From Pieris napi (taxonomy: Eukaryota > Arthropoda > Insecta > Lepidoptera > Pieridae): DNA of 64,000 nt. Shown here in pieces: positions 47,680 to 57,989 of the stretch (position 1 is its first letter; every line of letters starts with the position of its first letter). A program made the translations under genes and the position numbers. The notes under the pieces are model-generated. The model was not told the DNA's origin. It did not search any database and saw only the letters and a list, made by a program, of their open reading frames with translations. The DNA is taken from NCBI RefSeq assembly GCF_905475465.1, contig NC_062254.1, positions 10,174,001 to 10,238,000 on the forward strand, read 5' to 3'.

Positions 47680-48590
47680 CATATCTTTACCATTAGAATG
47701 CCATACAATCCCTGAGTAAAATGAAATATATATGTAATTCTAAAACATTAAAGAAATCAAACTTCAATCACACGTAACTGGAACACGTTGTTTGCTTATA
47801 TGTCGGAAAAAATCTTAAATAATTTCGATCATGTTTTGTACCTAGTTAACCCGAGGTTTCAATGTATTATTACAGAACATTCGACCATGTGACATGTGAT
47901 TAATGAAGAACATTGATTAAGACATAGGGATGATTAGAATTTAGTCCCATTGACGGGCAGTGTATTAGTATTATAACTAAGCTATACCGTTCATATTAAT
48001 TACAATCATAAGCAGTTCCACTACTCAACTGATGCGTAAGTATATAATAAATAATAATAATTAACTCACTTATTTTAAACATTCATCCATACTCACAAAA
48101 TAATTTGAATAAATTTAAAACTCTCGTTAAACACAAATTACAATTATAATTATTTAAAACATTAGTCGTGATTAACTGGAGAGAACATATTTTTGTCTTA
48201 TTTTTTGTGGAAAATATTTTAAGATTATTATTAAATCCTAGTTAACAAACGTAACTACTAACTTTTCCAATATCAACTAATGTACAATATATTTTCTTAG
48301 ACAATTTCATAACATTTTTATATTGATGAGAATAATCCGAAGACAAATATCGCTTCTATTGGCAATAAAGGGCAAAATTGTTGAAACGTGTAATGGTCGA
48401 TCATTTTTAACGAGTTTCGATGTTTCTTTTTAAATAGTATAAAATTAAGGTACTATTAAAGTAACCTCTACTCTTCTACTCACTATCCCAGATCTCTCTC
48501 TCTCTCTCTTTCACGTTCTCTATGCCATGGGTTTTGTTTATGCGAACTGTTCACGACTTTTCTGCAACTACTTTAAAGCTTAAATTTACA
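47680..48590. other. AT-rich DNA with a TC microsatellite
   Basis: A TC repeat lies at 48493-48510. No gene. Confidence 0.5.
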
Positions 48591-48599
48591 CATTGGGAC

Positions 48600-48745
48600 T
48601 AACTTTGTCAGTTAGTGAGATCTACCACCGCTGACACTGCCAGAAGCGATCGCGTGTTACCGGCCTTTTGAAAATCGGTGCGCCAATTTCGAAGGACCAT
48701 AAGTTAATTAGTTCGGAAGTACTTCTATGGGCTCTTGATTCCAAA
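48600..48745 (-). repeat. Diverged LINE 3'-end copy
   Basis: CGCGTGTTACCGGCCTTTTG and GTTCGGAAGTACTTCTATGG are reversed LINE-tail blocks. Confidence 0.65.
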
Positions 48746-49064
48746 TGTTAGACTGACACCCGTAAAAGCGCTTAATTGGAACGACATGTTAAATAATTTA
48801 GCCTTTTTTACTTTTTTTAACAAAAACGATTTATGATATGAACAGACCACAATACTTATGAAAAAAATGACAGTATCCGAATAACACTTAATATCAAAAG
48901 CTAAAGGAAAATTAACCAAGACTCGGTGCTATGAAATATTAATATAATGAAGTATTTAATACTTATCATAAATGTTCTTATTTTTAATGTTAAAATTTAT
49001 ATTATTTTTCACAAAAAATATAATATTATGGTGATATAAAGATAGGAAGAAAATATTATTCATA

Positions 49065-49140
49065 ATAGTATTGCATTGCACTTGCGTGCTCTCTGGCAAT
49101 GGGTCTATGGTCGGTGGTATCACTTAACATCGAATAAGCA
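49065..49140 (+). repeat. LINE 3'-end fragment
   Basis: GCATTGCACTTGCGTGCTCT and CGGTGGTATCACTTAACATC match the tail. Confidence 0.65.
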
Positions 49141-49144
49141 AAAA

Positions 49145-49585
49145 AATATTTCTATAAAATTATAGTAGTATTATTAGTATGGTATTATTTTATATTTTTC
49201 AAATTCATAGAGTAAATTCAGACACATTCTCACGTATTATGTAACATTTTTTTTATTTATTGACGTCATATTTCACACTACAGTAAAACACTTACTTCAC
49301 ACATAAGTAAATATCATTAAACTATGCCAGTTCAGCTGAAGCAGTATTCATATAATTTGGACAACGTAGAGGTTAGTGCTTTAGACATTATTAAATGTAT
49401 GGTAATGCATGGCCCAATAGTTTCGACATACTAACAATATTATGGAAGTTCACTTCACTGGGCTCTGGAGAAATTGATTTGTGGTTGAGTGAGGGTTAGG
49501 GCTACAACATTTTTAAATATATTTTGTTAAGGCTAAACATTTGGAGATGTTTTTATAAAATCCAGTATTGTATCACAAGTAAATA
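49145..49585. other. AT-rich DNA, nothing recognised
   Basis: No supported feature. Confidence 0.5.
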
Positions 49586-49594
49586 TTTTTTTGC

Positions 49595-49800
49595 GCTTGC
49601 GGGACGTCCAAAAAGGGCAGTCATCGTAGCCCATAGACACCCATTTTTAGTGGGTGCGTCGCCGGCTTTTGAGAGAGGAGTACTCTCGATTTTTAAACAT
49701 TTGGAGGTCGTATCTCTGAGGGAAGACCCCCACCGGGAGTCGATTCCGCAGTTCGCTAGTTCGCAAATAAAAATGCCTTGTGAAACGGGCTGTGGAAGAC
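49595..49800 (-). repeat. Diverged LINE 3'-end subfamily
   Basis: The reverse strand has AGCCGGCGACGCACCCACTA and GGGTGTCTATGGGCTACGAT, a variant of the GGCCGGCAACGC...GTGTCCATGGGC tail. It encodes RDTTSKCLKIES just upstream. The opposing 104-codon open frames on both strands are a by-product of this repeat, not genes. Confidence 0.55.
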
Positions 49801-50005
49801 CTCCAACCATCACGATGATGTTGGTGTCTTCAATTTGAATACTAGCTAACAACAATAATAGCATCATTCCGGCAATTGAGATCGCTTACATTGAAATCAG
49901 AAATATGAACAATCTCAATAATCCTGCTTGATTAATTGAATCTAAAATTAATTATAAGATTATAAATTGAAATTTTTTATGCTTAAACAATATTATATTA
50001 ATTAA

Positions 50006-50075
50006 AAAAACTGACCACGTCTAGGTCTTGGACTGTCTGTATATCTGTTTCTTAATCACTTTTTATATTTTAAAA
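50006..50075 (-). repeat. SINE A 3' fragment
   Basis: GTCTAGGTCTTGGACTGTCT and ATATCTGTTTCTTAATCACT match the reversed 3' end of SINE A (compare 55590-55625). Confidence 0.6.
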
Positions 50076-50112
50076 TACAAGTATCAAGACTGTTGTTGAA
50101 TGTTTTCAAAGT

Positions 50113-50390
50113 CAAGAGTCAAAGTCAAAATAACTTTATTCATATATTAAGTAAACAAGTACACTTATGAACGTCAGAAATGAAGTTAAATTAATTCTAA
50201 ATTTACATTTACTACCAGTTCGCAAGTCAAGGGCGTAGAGCGTGTAAGAAGAACTGGTAAAATTCTCTCCGCCACTCTTTTTAATCGCTAAATTGTGAGT
50301 CATACAAATTGTTTGAACAAATCAATCCCAAGGGATTAGAATCATTAAAATATTCGTCAAATTTATAAAAAAGCTTTATTAATTAATTTC
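50113..50390 (-). repeat. LINE C 3' end with ORF2 C-terminus, minus copy
   Basis: It starts GTCAAAGTCAAAATAACTTT, the reversed TTTGAC tail, then TCAAGGGCGTAGAGCGTG and TCTCCGCCACTCTTTTTAAT. The reverse of 50320-50390 matches the coding end of the 41.2-kb copy (CTCGTTAAACGGAAATTAAT). Confidence 0.8.
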
Positions 50391-50399
50391 CGTTTAACG

Positions 50400-51285
50400 A
50401 GAGCTTTGAATATATTATAAGGAATACAATTTTCATATAAAAAATATATATATATATATATCTATCTATCTTCTGGAGCCTGGATCTTCACCGTATGTGG
50501 AAGTATTGGTTTTGTTTGTTATTAATTGAATCACAATAACTATTGATAACGTATGGTAAGATTGTAACGAGAAATAGATCTTGTTACTTTACATGGCTAT
50601 TAGACAAGATCTCACTCACTAACTATCTTTGATGAGAAATCATAATATATAATTAATAAATAAAATAATAAATTATCATCATAACTCGAAGCAGCAAAAT
50701 TATCGTTTCATCTTCTTATGAAATGTTAGCAGTACTAAGTGGAATCCCAACCGTAGTTGTACCTTAATTTATCTTACAATTTGATCTAAACCTAGGCGGT
50801 ACTCGTAATGGTATACACTAGACGCCAATCTTCCAGCCATCCTAAATTATAATGTCTTTCACCAATATAATTTTAAGTATTAACGAACGTTTGACAACCC
50901 TTAAACTGTGGTCTCAGTGACGGAGGCGGATTGCTCGTAGCTTTCTCATTTTGTACAAACACTCTTGTAATAAATATAGAGGTTTCCATTTGTTTGTATG
51001 TTACTACAAATTATGCTTGTTTATTCAAAGGAATTTTGCTGATTCCACTTACTTGCTACGGTTCTATGTACTGTTAATGCTACGAAAGAGCTACGTCGTA
51101 TATTGCTACGTATATATACGCTCTTTCGTAGCAATATTACTCATTAGCAGATATGGTGTCCTGAAAGTTGGATATTATTCATGTAAATCTTAAAGTAAAA
51201 ATTTATATTTATTCATAAAAGATAAATTTAATTATAGTTTTGGCCTAATAATTCAAGCTGTTTCTATTCCTATTAATTCATTCTG
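50400..51285. other. AT-rich DNA with a TA microsatellite
   Basis: A TA repeat lies at about 50445-50460. An 80-codon frame (50951-51193) has no recognised domain. CTACGAAAGAGC near 51080 is mirrored by GCTCTTTCGTAG near 51121, a local inverted repeat. Confidence 0.45.
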
Positions 51286-51289
51286 AATT

Positions 51290-51604
51290 TCATCATCGGA
51301 CGTCGAGACAGAATGCGAAATTCCACCCGTATCACCTCGACGTCCGCCGTTCCACAACTGAGCGTTTTTCAAGGCAGTTTTTGCCGCGCACAACCACTAT
51401 GTGGAACCAGCTGCCCACTGAAGTATTTCCGAACCAATTCGACTTAGGGTCCTTCAAGAAAAGAGCGTACCTATTCTTAAAAGGCCGGCAACGCACTCGC
51501 GAGCCCTCTGGCATTGAGAGTGTCCATGGGCGGCGGTATCACTTAACATCAGGTGAGCCTCCTGCCCGTTTGCCCCCCGTTCTATAAAAAAAAAAAAAAA
51601 AAAA
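51290..51604 (+). repeat. LINE 3' end, best-preserved copy, with A tail
   Basis: The plus strand encodes HPYHLDVRRSTTERFSRQFL, then TMWNQLPTEVFPNQFDLGSF and KKRAYLFLKGRQRTREPSG, the C-terminus typical of LINE ORF2 proteins. The 3' tail is GGCGGCGGTATCACTTAACA, CTCCTGCCCGTTTGCC and an A tract at 51582-51604. It is 5'-truncated, as usual. About nineteen fragments in the window belong to this family or a diverged relative. Confidence 0.88.
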
Positions 51605-51994
51605 GCTGTGGCGCGCTAAAAGATAATGTACTAAGCCGTAAGTAATCTACGTATACAATAAAAATACACATTTATTTTATCACAATTTTTAGAACCTATA
51701 ATAACAAAAAGAACCTTATCATGTCTATAGGACTCAATTATTTCCTTTTTATGAGTTTTATTATGGTAACATTTTTACGGATTAAACTTTATTATAATAT
51801 TATTTATTATTAGCGTCACGATGATGTGCAGCGTTTTTGTCGAAGAATAGGGAGAGAGCGATTTAGACCGATTGCGAGAGACAGGGGTAAGGGCGAATTA
51901 CCTTATAGAAATTCTATTTTTAAAATTAAAATTTCGTAAAGAGAATTTATGAAATATTAGTAGGTATTTTATATTTCATGCAAAATAATTTAAT

Positions 51995-52882
51995 AGCGGC
52001 CTTCACACGTACAGTTCGAACCGTAGGAAACAGCCCGCGCCATTCCGATCTGCCGTCCAATCCGTCCGTGTAGACGCGACAAGCGCGTGGTGGTTTGACA
52101 GTTCGATGCGGCGCATTGGTGTGTACGAAAGTTTGTACAGTTTTATGCGGGTACCTCGTGTGGATGACAATTATTTCAAAATGGCAGTTTGGAGCGTGGA
52201 AGCAGTGACAGGTTTGATAAGGATATATCGGGAACATCCGTGTTTATGGCAAGTTAAAAATAAGTCGGCTTATACAAACCGTAATTTAAATCTTCAAATG
52301 AACGTCCAGTTGCCAGATATCTTAATGTTGCGGAAAGACGTTCTTCTGGTGTTATGCATTTTCTCATAACTGTATCTTGCTTAGTAATTCTGTGACGGAT
52401 AAGTTCCAATAAGCAATCAAAATTATCGCCGTCCATCCTTAAGTAATTTTTAAAATCTTCTGGATAGTTTTCTCGTATTTTTTTTAACATGGGTAAATGT
52501 CCAAATTTTCGTCTCTATTTCTTAACCCATACACGTCTCCTTTTTAGATTATTAAAACCAACCACAAAACCAGCTAACGCGATCACTAGACGTGTATCCA
52601 TTTCTACTGTACCGGTTCAAACTGAAAGAAAACTTTTAAAACTGGTCGACATTCCACGCGCCATTCCATACTGCGATCTAAACTCTCGAAAAGCATTTAT
52701 ACGTACAGTTTTATCTGCAGGAAAGCGAAATAGACAGTTTGAACCGCAGTTCAAACTGTTATTACAATTGAAGCGTAAAGTAGAAGCACAGATCAGCGCG
52801 CGGTCTAGTCTGCACAGATTTATCTGCAGATTGGTGCGCAGTTCCAGAAATGCCATTCCGAACTGCACGTGTGAAGGCCGCT
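51995..52882 (-). mobile_element. PIF/Harbinger relic, 888 bp, AAT target duplication
   Basis: The ends are AGCGGCCTTCACACGTACAG and, reversed, AGCGGCCTTCACACGTGCAG, an inverted repeat of more than 25 bp with few mismatches. AAT flanks at 51992-51994 and 52883-52885. It holds the N-terminal part of a Harbinger transposase on the minus strand and lacks the catalytic half. At least eight copies of an ACAGTTYDAWSCG-like motif are spread through it (see findings). Confidence 0.9.
52254..52592 (-). pseudogene. PIF/Harbinger transposase N-terminal fragment
   Basis: The frame can be read from an ATG near 52592 (MDTRLVIALAGFVVGF), through RRRVWVKK, an in-frame TAG, then RRKFGHLPMLKK and LRMDGDNFDCLLELIRHRI. 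It continues with ITPEERLSATLRYLATGRSF before ending after NYGLYKPTYF. The block ITPEERLSATLRYLATG with a preceding ITKQDT is the signature of the HARBI1-type N-terminal region. The DDE nuclease half, which should follow, is deleted. One nonsense change plus the deletion make it inactive. Confidence 0.88.
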
Positions 52883-53470
52883 AATGAAGTCTCAAATGAC
52901 GAATTATACATTAAAATGCCACATGTTATTATTACCGAAGAAATAAATTTAAAAAAAATATTATTTGTATTAATTTTCGATACTTAATATTTCAATGACA
53001 AATAAATTCATTAAATTACATACCTTCCTTTTTCCCTCACTCTAAATGTCGAAAATCTAAAGTTTTAGATTTGTATAAATTTGAACAAGACTTAATAGTT
53101 TGCCAAAGAAGTTTCACTTCTGACGTGTACTTTGTGCGCACGTGCTTTTTTTTTCATAAATACGCTACATTGCTCGCATTGAGGTTTTAGACAAAACCCA
53201 AATCACACAAGTTGTTTAACACTATTTTAAACTTGTAACATTGAATTTGCGCGTATCTCATAATTTATTACATCATTTTACTTGAACAACATGTCTAAAC
53301 AAAATCTCACCCATTAATCTAGATAGAACCTCGCGCAGGAAAAAATAAAGATAGGACATGAAAATGGCGGTTCGTAAATAGAAGTGGCGCTTAACGTGAG
53401 AGGCAAGACGTGTTTCCATCCTTACCGCATACTTCATAATATTTTTCTTATCCCTACAAAGAAAATTATA

Positions 53471-53763
53471 TCTAATATATAAAATTCTTGTGTCACAGTT
53501 TTCGTTGCCATACACCTCCGAAACGGCTTGACCGATTTTAATGAAATTTTTTGTGCTTATCCGGTATCTATGAGAATCGGCCAACATCTATTTTTCATCC
53601 CCCTAAATGTTAGGGGTTAACCCCTAAAAAAATTAAATTTTTTAGACACAATTTATGATACAACATACAAAAATACATACAATCCTCAATTTTCACCCCT
53701 CTACGATCAACCCCTATTTTTTTATTTTAAATGATATACATGGCAAAACGACCGGTCAGCTAG
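53471..53763 (+). mobile_element. Complete short Helitron (293 bp)
   Basis: It starts TCTAATATATAAAATTCTTG after A and ends GACCGGTCAGCTAG before T, the exact Helitron pattern of insertion between A and T without duplication. It includes CCTCCGAAACGGCTTGACCG and GAGAATCGGCCAACATCTAT. No coding sequence. Confidence 0.92.
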
Positions 53764-53794
53764 TAATAAATATAATTATTAACTGTGGACCACT

Positions 53795-53920
53795 ATTAAA
53801 TCTATTTATTTAGCGCAGTGTGGAGGGATGAAACTTGAGGATCGTACGTTCGAATGACGGCAGCACCAATGTTATTTTGTGCACATTCAATACTTGTTCG
53901 TCCGGTGAAGGAAAACAAAA
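53795..53920 (+). repeat. Degenerate SINE head
   Basis: GATCGTACGTTCGAATGACG is a B-box-like motif, followed by the CTTGTTCGTCCGGTGAAGGA body as in SINE A. Confidence 0.5.
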
Positions 53921-54225
53921 GAGAAAATTTTATATTTTCTCTAAAAATCGTCTCAAAGTAAATCTCGGTTTAATAGTAATGTTTTTGAAGTAAATCTTAC
54001 CTTGTCCCGTCTAGTTAGTCTTGAACATTTCAAAGAAAAATATCTACGTGTTTTCATCAAATATAAGTAGTAAAAATAACAAAATAAAGTACAATAATAG
54101 GGATGATATTGTTTTTCTGAAGAAAATAGTTACTTGGTAGCATATAATTTCAGAAAATTTTGGACTTTAAATTTAAATAATAATCAGATATCATCATTTT
54201 GCCGCACGCCGCTATATGGAACCAG

Positions 54226-54916
54226 CTAGTATTGTCTTTGATTAACATAACTTATGTTCATTTGAGTAAAACACTATTTTGACCGGATTGAAGTTATGTA
54301 TTATTATAAATTTACAACTATTTAACATAATTTTAAATTTATCCGACGTTTCGCGTGCTTTACAGCGTGCGTGGTCACGGTGACTGAAGACAAAAGATGT
54401 TGAATGTCAAAAAGTATCACAGCTGCAGAGAAAGTTGCATTATCTGTATTTATTTCCCCGGAGTTGGTATCGACTAAAAGATGGAGGGTTTTGGCAAAAA
54501 TGGCTCACGGTGTCCTCTATTTTCGCGGATTGTGTTTCTTTTTGAGATTTTAATTTGGATATTATTGGATCCCAGGTGTTTGACAATTTTAGGCCGTCTT
54601 CTCTATTGAAATTGGGGTGTTTTTTGATTTCAATGGCTTCGCGTACCAATCTTGGGAAGAATCTTTTCTCTTTCGCAAGTACTTTCGGTTGGTCAAAGCG
54701 TATGTAGTGATTAGGCCTATCTAGTATGTGTTCACAGACTGCTGATTTTGTGTGTCGTCTATGTCTTATGTCTGCAATGTGTTCTTTGAGTCTGCTGGAC
54801 ATATTACGTTTAGTTTGCCCTATGTAAGACAGGCCACAGTCGCAATCCAGTTTGTATATACCTGCATCTTGCAATGGGGTGTTACTTTTGATTGGTCTTA
54901 GGAATTGCTGAATCTT
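54226..54916 (-). mobile_element. Penelope-like element fragment
   Basis: It contains the C-terminal GIY-YIG endonuclease of a Penelope-like retroelement and its 3' untranslated region, reversed. The reverse transcriptase part is missing (5' truncation). Near 54343-54370 the minus strand has CTGTAAAGCACGCGAAACGT, which resembles a degraded hammerhead ribozyme core (GAAAC, CTGAnGA-like), a feature known in this class. Confidence 0.85.
54440..54916 (-). pseudogene. Penelope-like GIY-YIG endonuclease domain (5'-truncated)
   Basis: Numbering from the open frame that begins at 54943, GIY is at residues 28-30 and YIG at 40-42 (GIYKLDCDCGLSYIGQTKRN). Then come the Arg of SRLKEH (51), a Glu in VREAIEI (102) and Asn in HPNFNREDG (111-113), the set expected for the nuclease. 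A CX..C pair (CDCG) and EHILDRPNHY fit the Penelope version. The first nine residues come from the neighbouring LINE. The domain itself has no stop or frameshift, but it lacks the reverse transcriptase that must precede it and has no start of its own, so I call it a remnant. In this class it makes the target-site nick. Confidence 0.9.
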
Positions 54917-55089
54917 CTGCCCACTGAAGTATTTCCGACCCAATTCGACTTAAGGTCCTTCAAGAAAAGAGCGTACCAATTTTTAAAAGGCCGGCAACGC
55001 ACTTCCGAACCTTATGGCGTTGAGAGTCTCCCTGGGCGGCGGCGGTATCACGTAACATCAGATGAGTTTCTTGCCCGTCTTGTTTTATA

Positions 55090-55410
55090 CCTTAGCAACT
55101 TGTCACAAATCCTTTAATAAAAATATTACTATTAACATTACCTCAAAAATCTGTATACAACTACATGACACATTTTCCCTTGTGAAAAAGCTTATATTTG
55201 ATGTGGTGACTGTCTGTCGCGGTGATAAATTATATTCTATTGAATTTGACGGGACATTTTTACTTTTGTTCATGTTTTTTATTATGTTTATTTTTACACA
55301 ACACTATTTCTCGCTTTGTAACTTGTGATAATGGTTTTCATATGGTATAAAAGAGCTGTATTTTACTTACGTAATGCGCAAGGAAATATAAATGATTTGA
55401 TTTTAATTTT
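55090..55410. other. AT-rich DNA, nothing recognised
   Basis: An 88-codon frame (55062-55328) starts in the LINE tail and has no domain. Confidence 0.45.
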
Positions 55411-55415
55411 AATTT

Positions 55416-55545
55416 TGTGTGTAAAAAAAAAAAAAGAAGCAAAAGACATTTTGTGAAAGTGTCTTTTGCTTCCTTTTTTTGTACTGAAGTACACACTTTT
55501 ATAGTTTTTTTTATTAGTTATTATACACTTGAAAGTGTATAATAA
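55416..55545. repeat. Twin perfect hairpins
   Basis: GAAGCAAAAGACA (55436-55448) pairs with TGTCTTTTGCTTC (55460-55472), extended by A and T tracts and an outer GTGTGT/ACACAC pair. TTATTATACACTT (55518-55530) pairs with AAGTGTATAATAA (55533-55545) around a 2-base loop. No terminal repeats or known class. Confidence 0.7.
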
Positions 55546-55566
55546 GTTATTTAGATTAAAATAAAT

Positions 55567-55846
55567 CAGTGGCGCTACAGAAGCTTTAGGTCAGGGCCTC
55601 ACATTTCTGAATCTGTTTCTTGATCACTTTTCAATATTTTCAATCATATAGGTGATCCAACCTCAACACACGCAGTCGACTTTTTGGGTCTAAGATATGT
55701 CGGTTTCCTCACGATGCTTTTCTTCACCGTTCGAGCGAATGTTAAATGCGTACGTAGAAAAAAAGTCTATTGGTGCACAGCCGGAGATCGAACCTACGAC
55801 CTCAGGGATGAGAGTCGCACGCTGAAGCCCCGACCAACACTGCTCC
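55567..55846 (-). repeat. tRNA-derived SINE A, near full length
   Basis: The reverse strand reads CATCCCTGAGGTCGTAGGTT, the GCTCGAACGGTGAAGAAAAG block and the CCTGACCTAAAGC tail. It follows the order of 27159-27452. Confidence 0.88.
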
Positions 55847-56069
55847 ATCTACATTAATATTTTAAATTTCTACGAAATAATTTTGTGATGAAAAGTGCCG
55901 AAAGACTCATCCGATTATCTAATAAGACATGTTGTTTACTTTAAATACTCCGATATTGAGATAAGTAATAAAGCATTTCAATTAGTAATATACACGATAA
56001 ACACGTTTAACCACACGATGACATAAAATTTCACAGTACATACAGTTTTAATTACTTACCCACTAGATA

Positions 56070-56215
56070 AGATCTTTACCCAATTCAACTTAGGGTCTTT
56101 CAAGAAAAGAGTAAACTAATTCTTAAAAGGCCGGCAACGCACTTGCGAACCCTTTGAAAGTGTCCATGGGCGGTATCAGTTAGCTTCACTGAGCCTCCTC
56201 TCTGTTTGTTCTATG
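56070..56215 (+). repeat. LINE 3'-end copy
   Basis: CCCAATTCAACTTAGGGTCT, AAAGGCCGGCAACGCACTTG and AGTGTCCATGGGCGGTATCA match the family. Confidence 0.85.
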
Positions 56216-56224
56216 AAAAAACAC

Positions 56225-57260
56225 TTTGATCTCAGCCGATCTTTAAAAATATAACCTTTATACAGTAATTATTTTCCAGTAATATCATTGCAAATATCCC
56301 TGCAAACTGTTCAGTTAAACGTAAAGTTTTTCAAATATCGCTCTGAAGTTAGGTATTCGATATTATTGCAACCAAACTCCGGTTTTCTCTTTCAAACAAA
56401 CGTAACGAACTTCCTATGAATATTGAAATACTAAATATTTCAAAATTGAATTTTTAGAGTTCCATTCTCGCGATTTATCTTCGATGCTACACAAGGGGTT
56501 GTTTTATTGACGATATAGAAAGAATCGCTGTTACAATTGTTTAGCTACTCATCAAAATTCAGGCTGTGTTTTGTGTTTGGAAGAGGTATTGTTCTATTTA
56601 AAAGATGATTAGTATTGTCTCTGCTTTCTAGAAGCTGGTTTGTTTTAAAACAATACTAAATTAAATATAGATGTACTCTGAACAAATTTGGTAGCATCAG
56701 AAAATCTTACGTTTTTATTAAAAAACTTTATGAAACTATATTATTTTTGGTAATAAATATGCTCGCAATTGAAGATCGATCAAATCTATGCTTTCTTTCT
56801 AACCTTCTTTCTAGAATTCTTAAAGAGGTCTTACTTGCCCATGTATGTTATGTATTGTAAAGTAATTAAATAATGGCGCTGGCACTAATTATCGTATTTT
56901 ATTTATATTAGTATCAATGAATAAAAGTCTAGAAGTATAAAAAACATAGATTTAAAAAATCCGTGGGCTACTGCATACTGTACCTACCCTAAAACTCCGA
57001 CGAAATTGACCCTATATATTTATACTAAGTACTTAACTTTAATACTTATACAGAACTTTAAAATTTCCCAGTCCTACAAGGACCCAAAGTCACTGGAAAC
57101 AAGTTTTTTTAAACTATACAACTTTTAACGCTCCTGTGAATAGCTTATTTGGTTTATATACCTTAATTACTAACTAATAACGATATTGATATATTATAAC
57201 AGTCTTCCTTTTTATCATAATCGTGTTAATTATGATGAGAGCAACTGAACATATTAAGTT
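56225..57260. other. AT-rich DNA, nothing recognised
   Basis: No supported feature. Confidence 0.5.
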
Positions 57261-57266
57261 TTTAAT

Positions 57267-57541
57267 GAAGTTATGCTTCTTTAGGCGCGTTATGAAAAAT
57301 TGATGAGAGTGAAATTTTACGATGCGCGCGCACCGTGACACAAAATTAACAGAATGAAGTTGCCCACGGAAGATGCTACGGCATTGGACATAATTTAAAA
57401 ACAACTTTCGAATAGTAATAGAATTTATGTTACACTTAATGTAAGCTGCTTAATAATACTTTTCCAGTGCTTGATTATTTAATTATTATTAATTATTTGC
57501 ATGCAAAACTATTTTTAATAATGCCCAAGAAGTATAACTTC
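57267..57541. mobile_element. MITE with GAAGTTATGCTTC ends
   Basis: The left end GAAGTTATGCTTCTTTAGGC matches the reversed right end GAAGTTATACTTCTTGGGCA. The terminal motif is itself nearly palindromic. Its subterminal CTTCTTTAGGCGCG is shared with the GAAGTGAAACTTCTTTAGGC elements, suggesting relationship. Target duplication not clear. A 76-codon minus frame here is not a gene. Confidence 0.75.
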
Positions 57542-57714
57542 TTACGCGCGTATATAAGTACACGCACCCTTTTTTTAGATTTTGCCTATGTCTTGACTAT
57601 GTTGAATGTTTTTTTTTTTATTTTTAAGTTCTTATATTATTGATGTGTATTATATTTTTATCATACATGCTGTTTTGACTAGACTTCATGACTTAATGCC
57701 CTATAACTCCTAGA

Positions 57715-57985
57715 TGAGCAGAGGGCATCCACACTGAGTCTCCATCGCGTTCGCTCCAATTCTTTCTGGCTCTCTTTGCCTCATCTGCAACTGTACAATG
57801 CCATCTCTGTCTCTCTCTTGCGGGTTTCAATCAAGCGGTACAATGCCATCTCTGTGACGCTTTCCTTGCGGGTTTCAATCAAGCGCCTGCTTGGGAATAT
57901 GATTGGGACCCCTTCGGAGTGTATGGGCTATCCATTTCCATTTGCGTCGCCTGATCTTCTGGATAACCGGGGTTTCCAAATCCAA
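57715..57985 (-). pseudogene. RTE-type LINE ORF2 C-terminal fragment
   Basis: The minus strand gives IRRRKWKWIAHTLRRGPNHI followed by PKQALD, a stop, then NP. RTE-clade elements have a very similar R+WKW-GH-LR block ending ALDWNP, so a TGG to TGA change is inferred. The block around the stop is repeated: 57793-57837 and 57838-57885 are direct tandem copies of about 45 and 48 bp. The rest of the ORF2 is absent. Confidence 0.7.
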
Positions 57986-57989
57986 ATGT

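Larger units (their letters stand above)
51820..53130. mobile_element. GAAGTGAAACTTC element, copy 2, split by a Harbinger relic
   Basis: The left part (GATGTGCAGCGTTTTTGTCG, GGCGAATTACCTTATAGAAA) matches the reversed copy at 61548-61795. The right part (TTCCTTTTTCCCTCACTCTA, ending CCAAAGAAGTTTCACTTCTG) matches 39830-40225. The 888-bp Harbinger relic lies between, in the ATTTCATGCAAAATAAT stretch. Confidence 0.8.
54202..55085 (+). repeat. LINE 3'-end copy split by a Penelope-like fragment
   Basis: GCCGCACGCCGCTATATGGA and ACCAGCT end at 54225. The LINE resumes at 54917 with CTGCCCACTGAAGTATTTCC and runs to GTAACATCAGATGAGTTTCT. The intact family sequence is ACCAGCTGCCCACTG, so CT is present on both sides of the insert. 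Confidence 0.85.

Noticed and set aside
48480..48515. TC microsatellite, with TA, ATT and TATG repeats elsewhere
   Set aside because: Ordinary simple repeats; recorded but not unusual.
49524..49867. Overlapping 104-codon frames on both strands
   Set aside because: Both lie over a diverged LINE 3' end; symmetric open frames come from the repeat.
52489..52884. 131-codon plus-strand open frame
   Set aside because: It is antisense to the Harbinger transposase remnant and runs into the terminal repeat.
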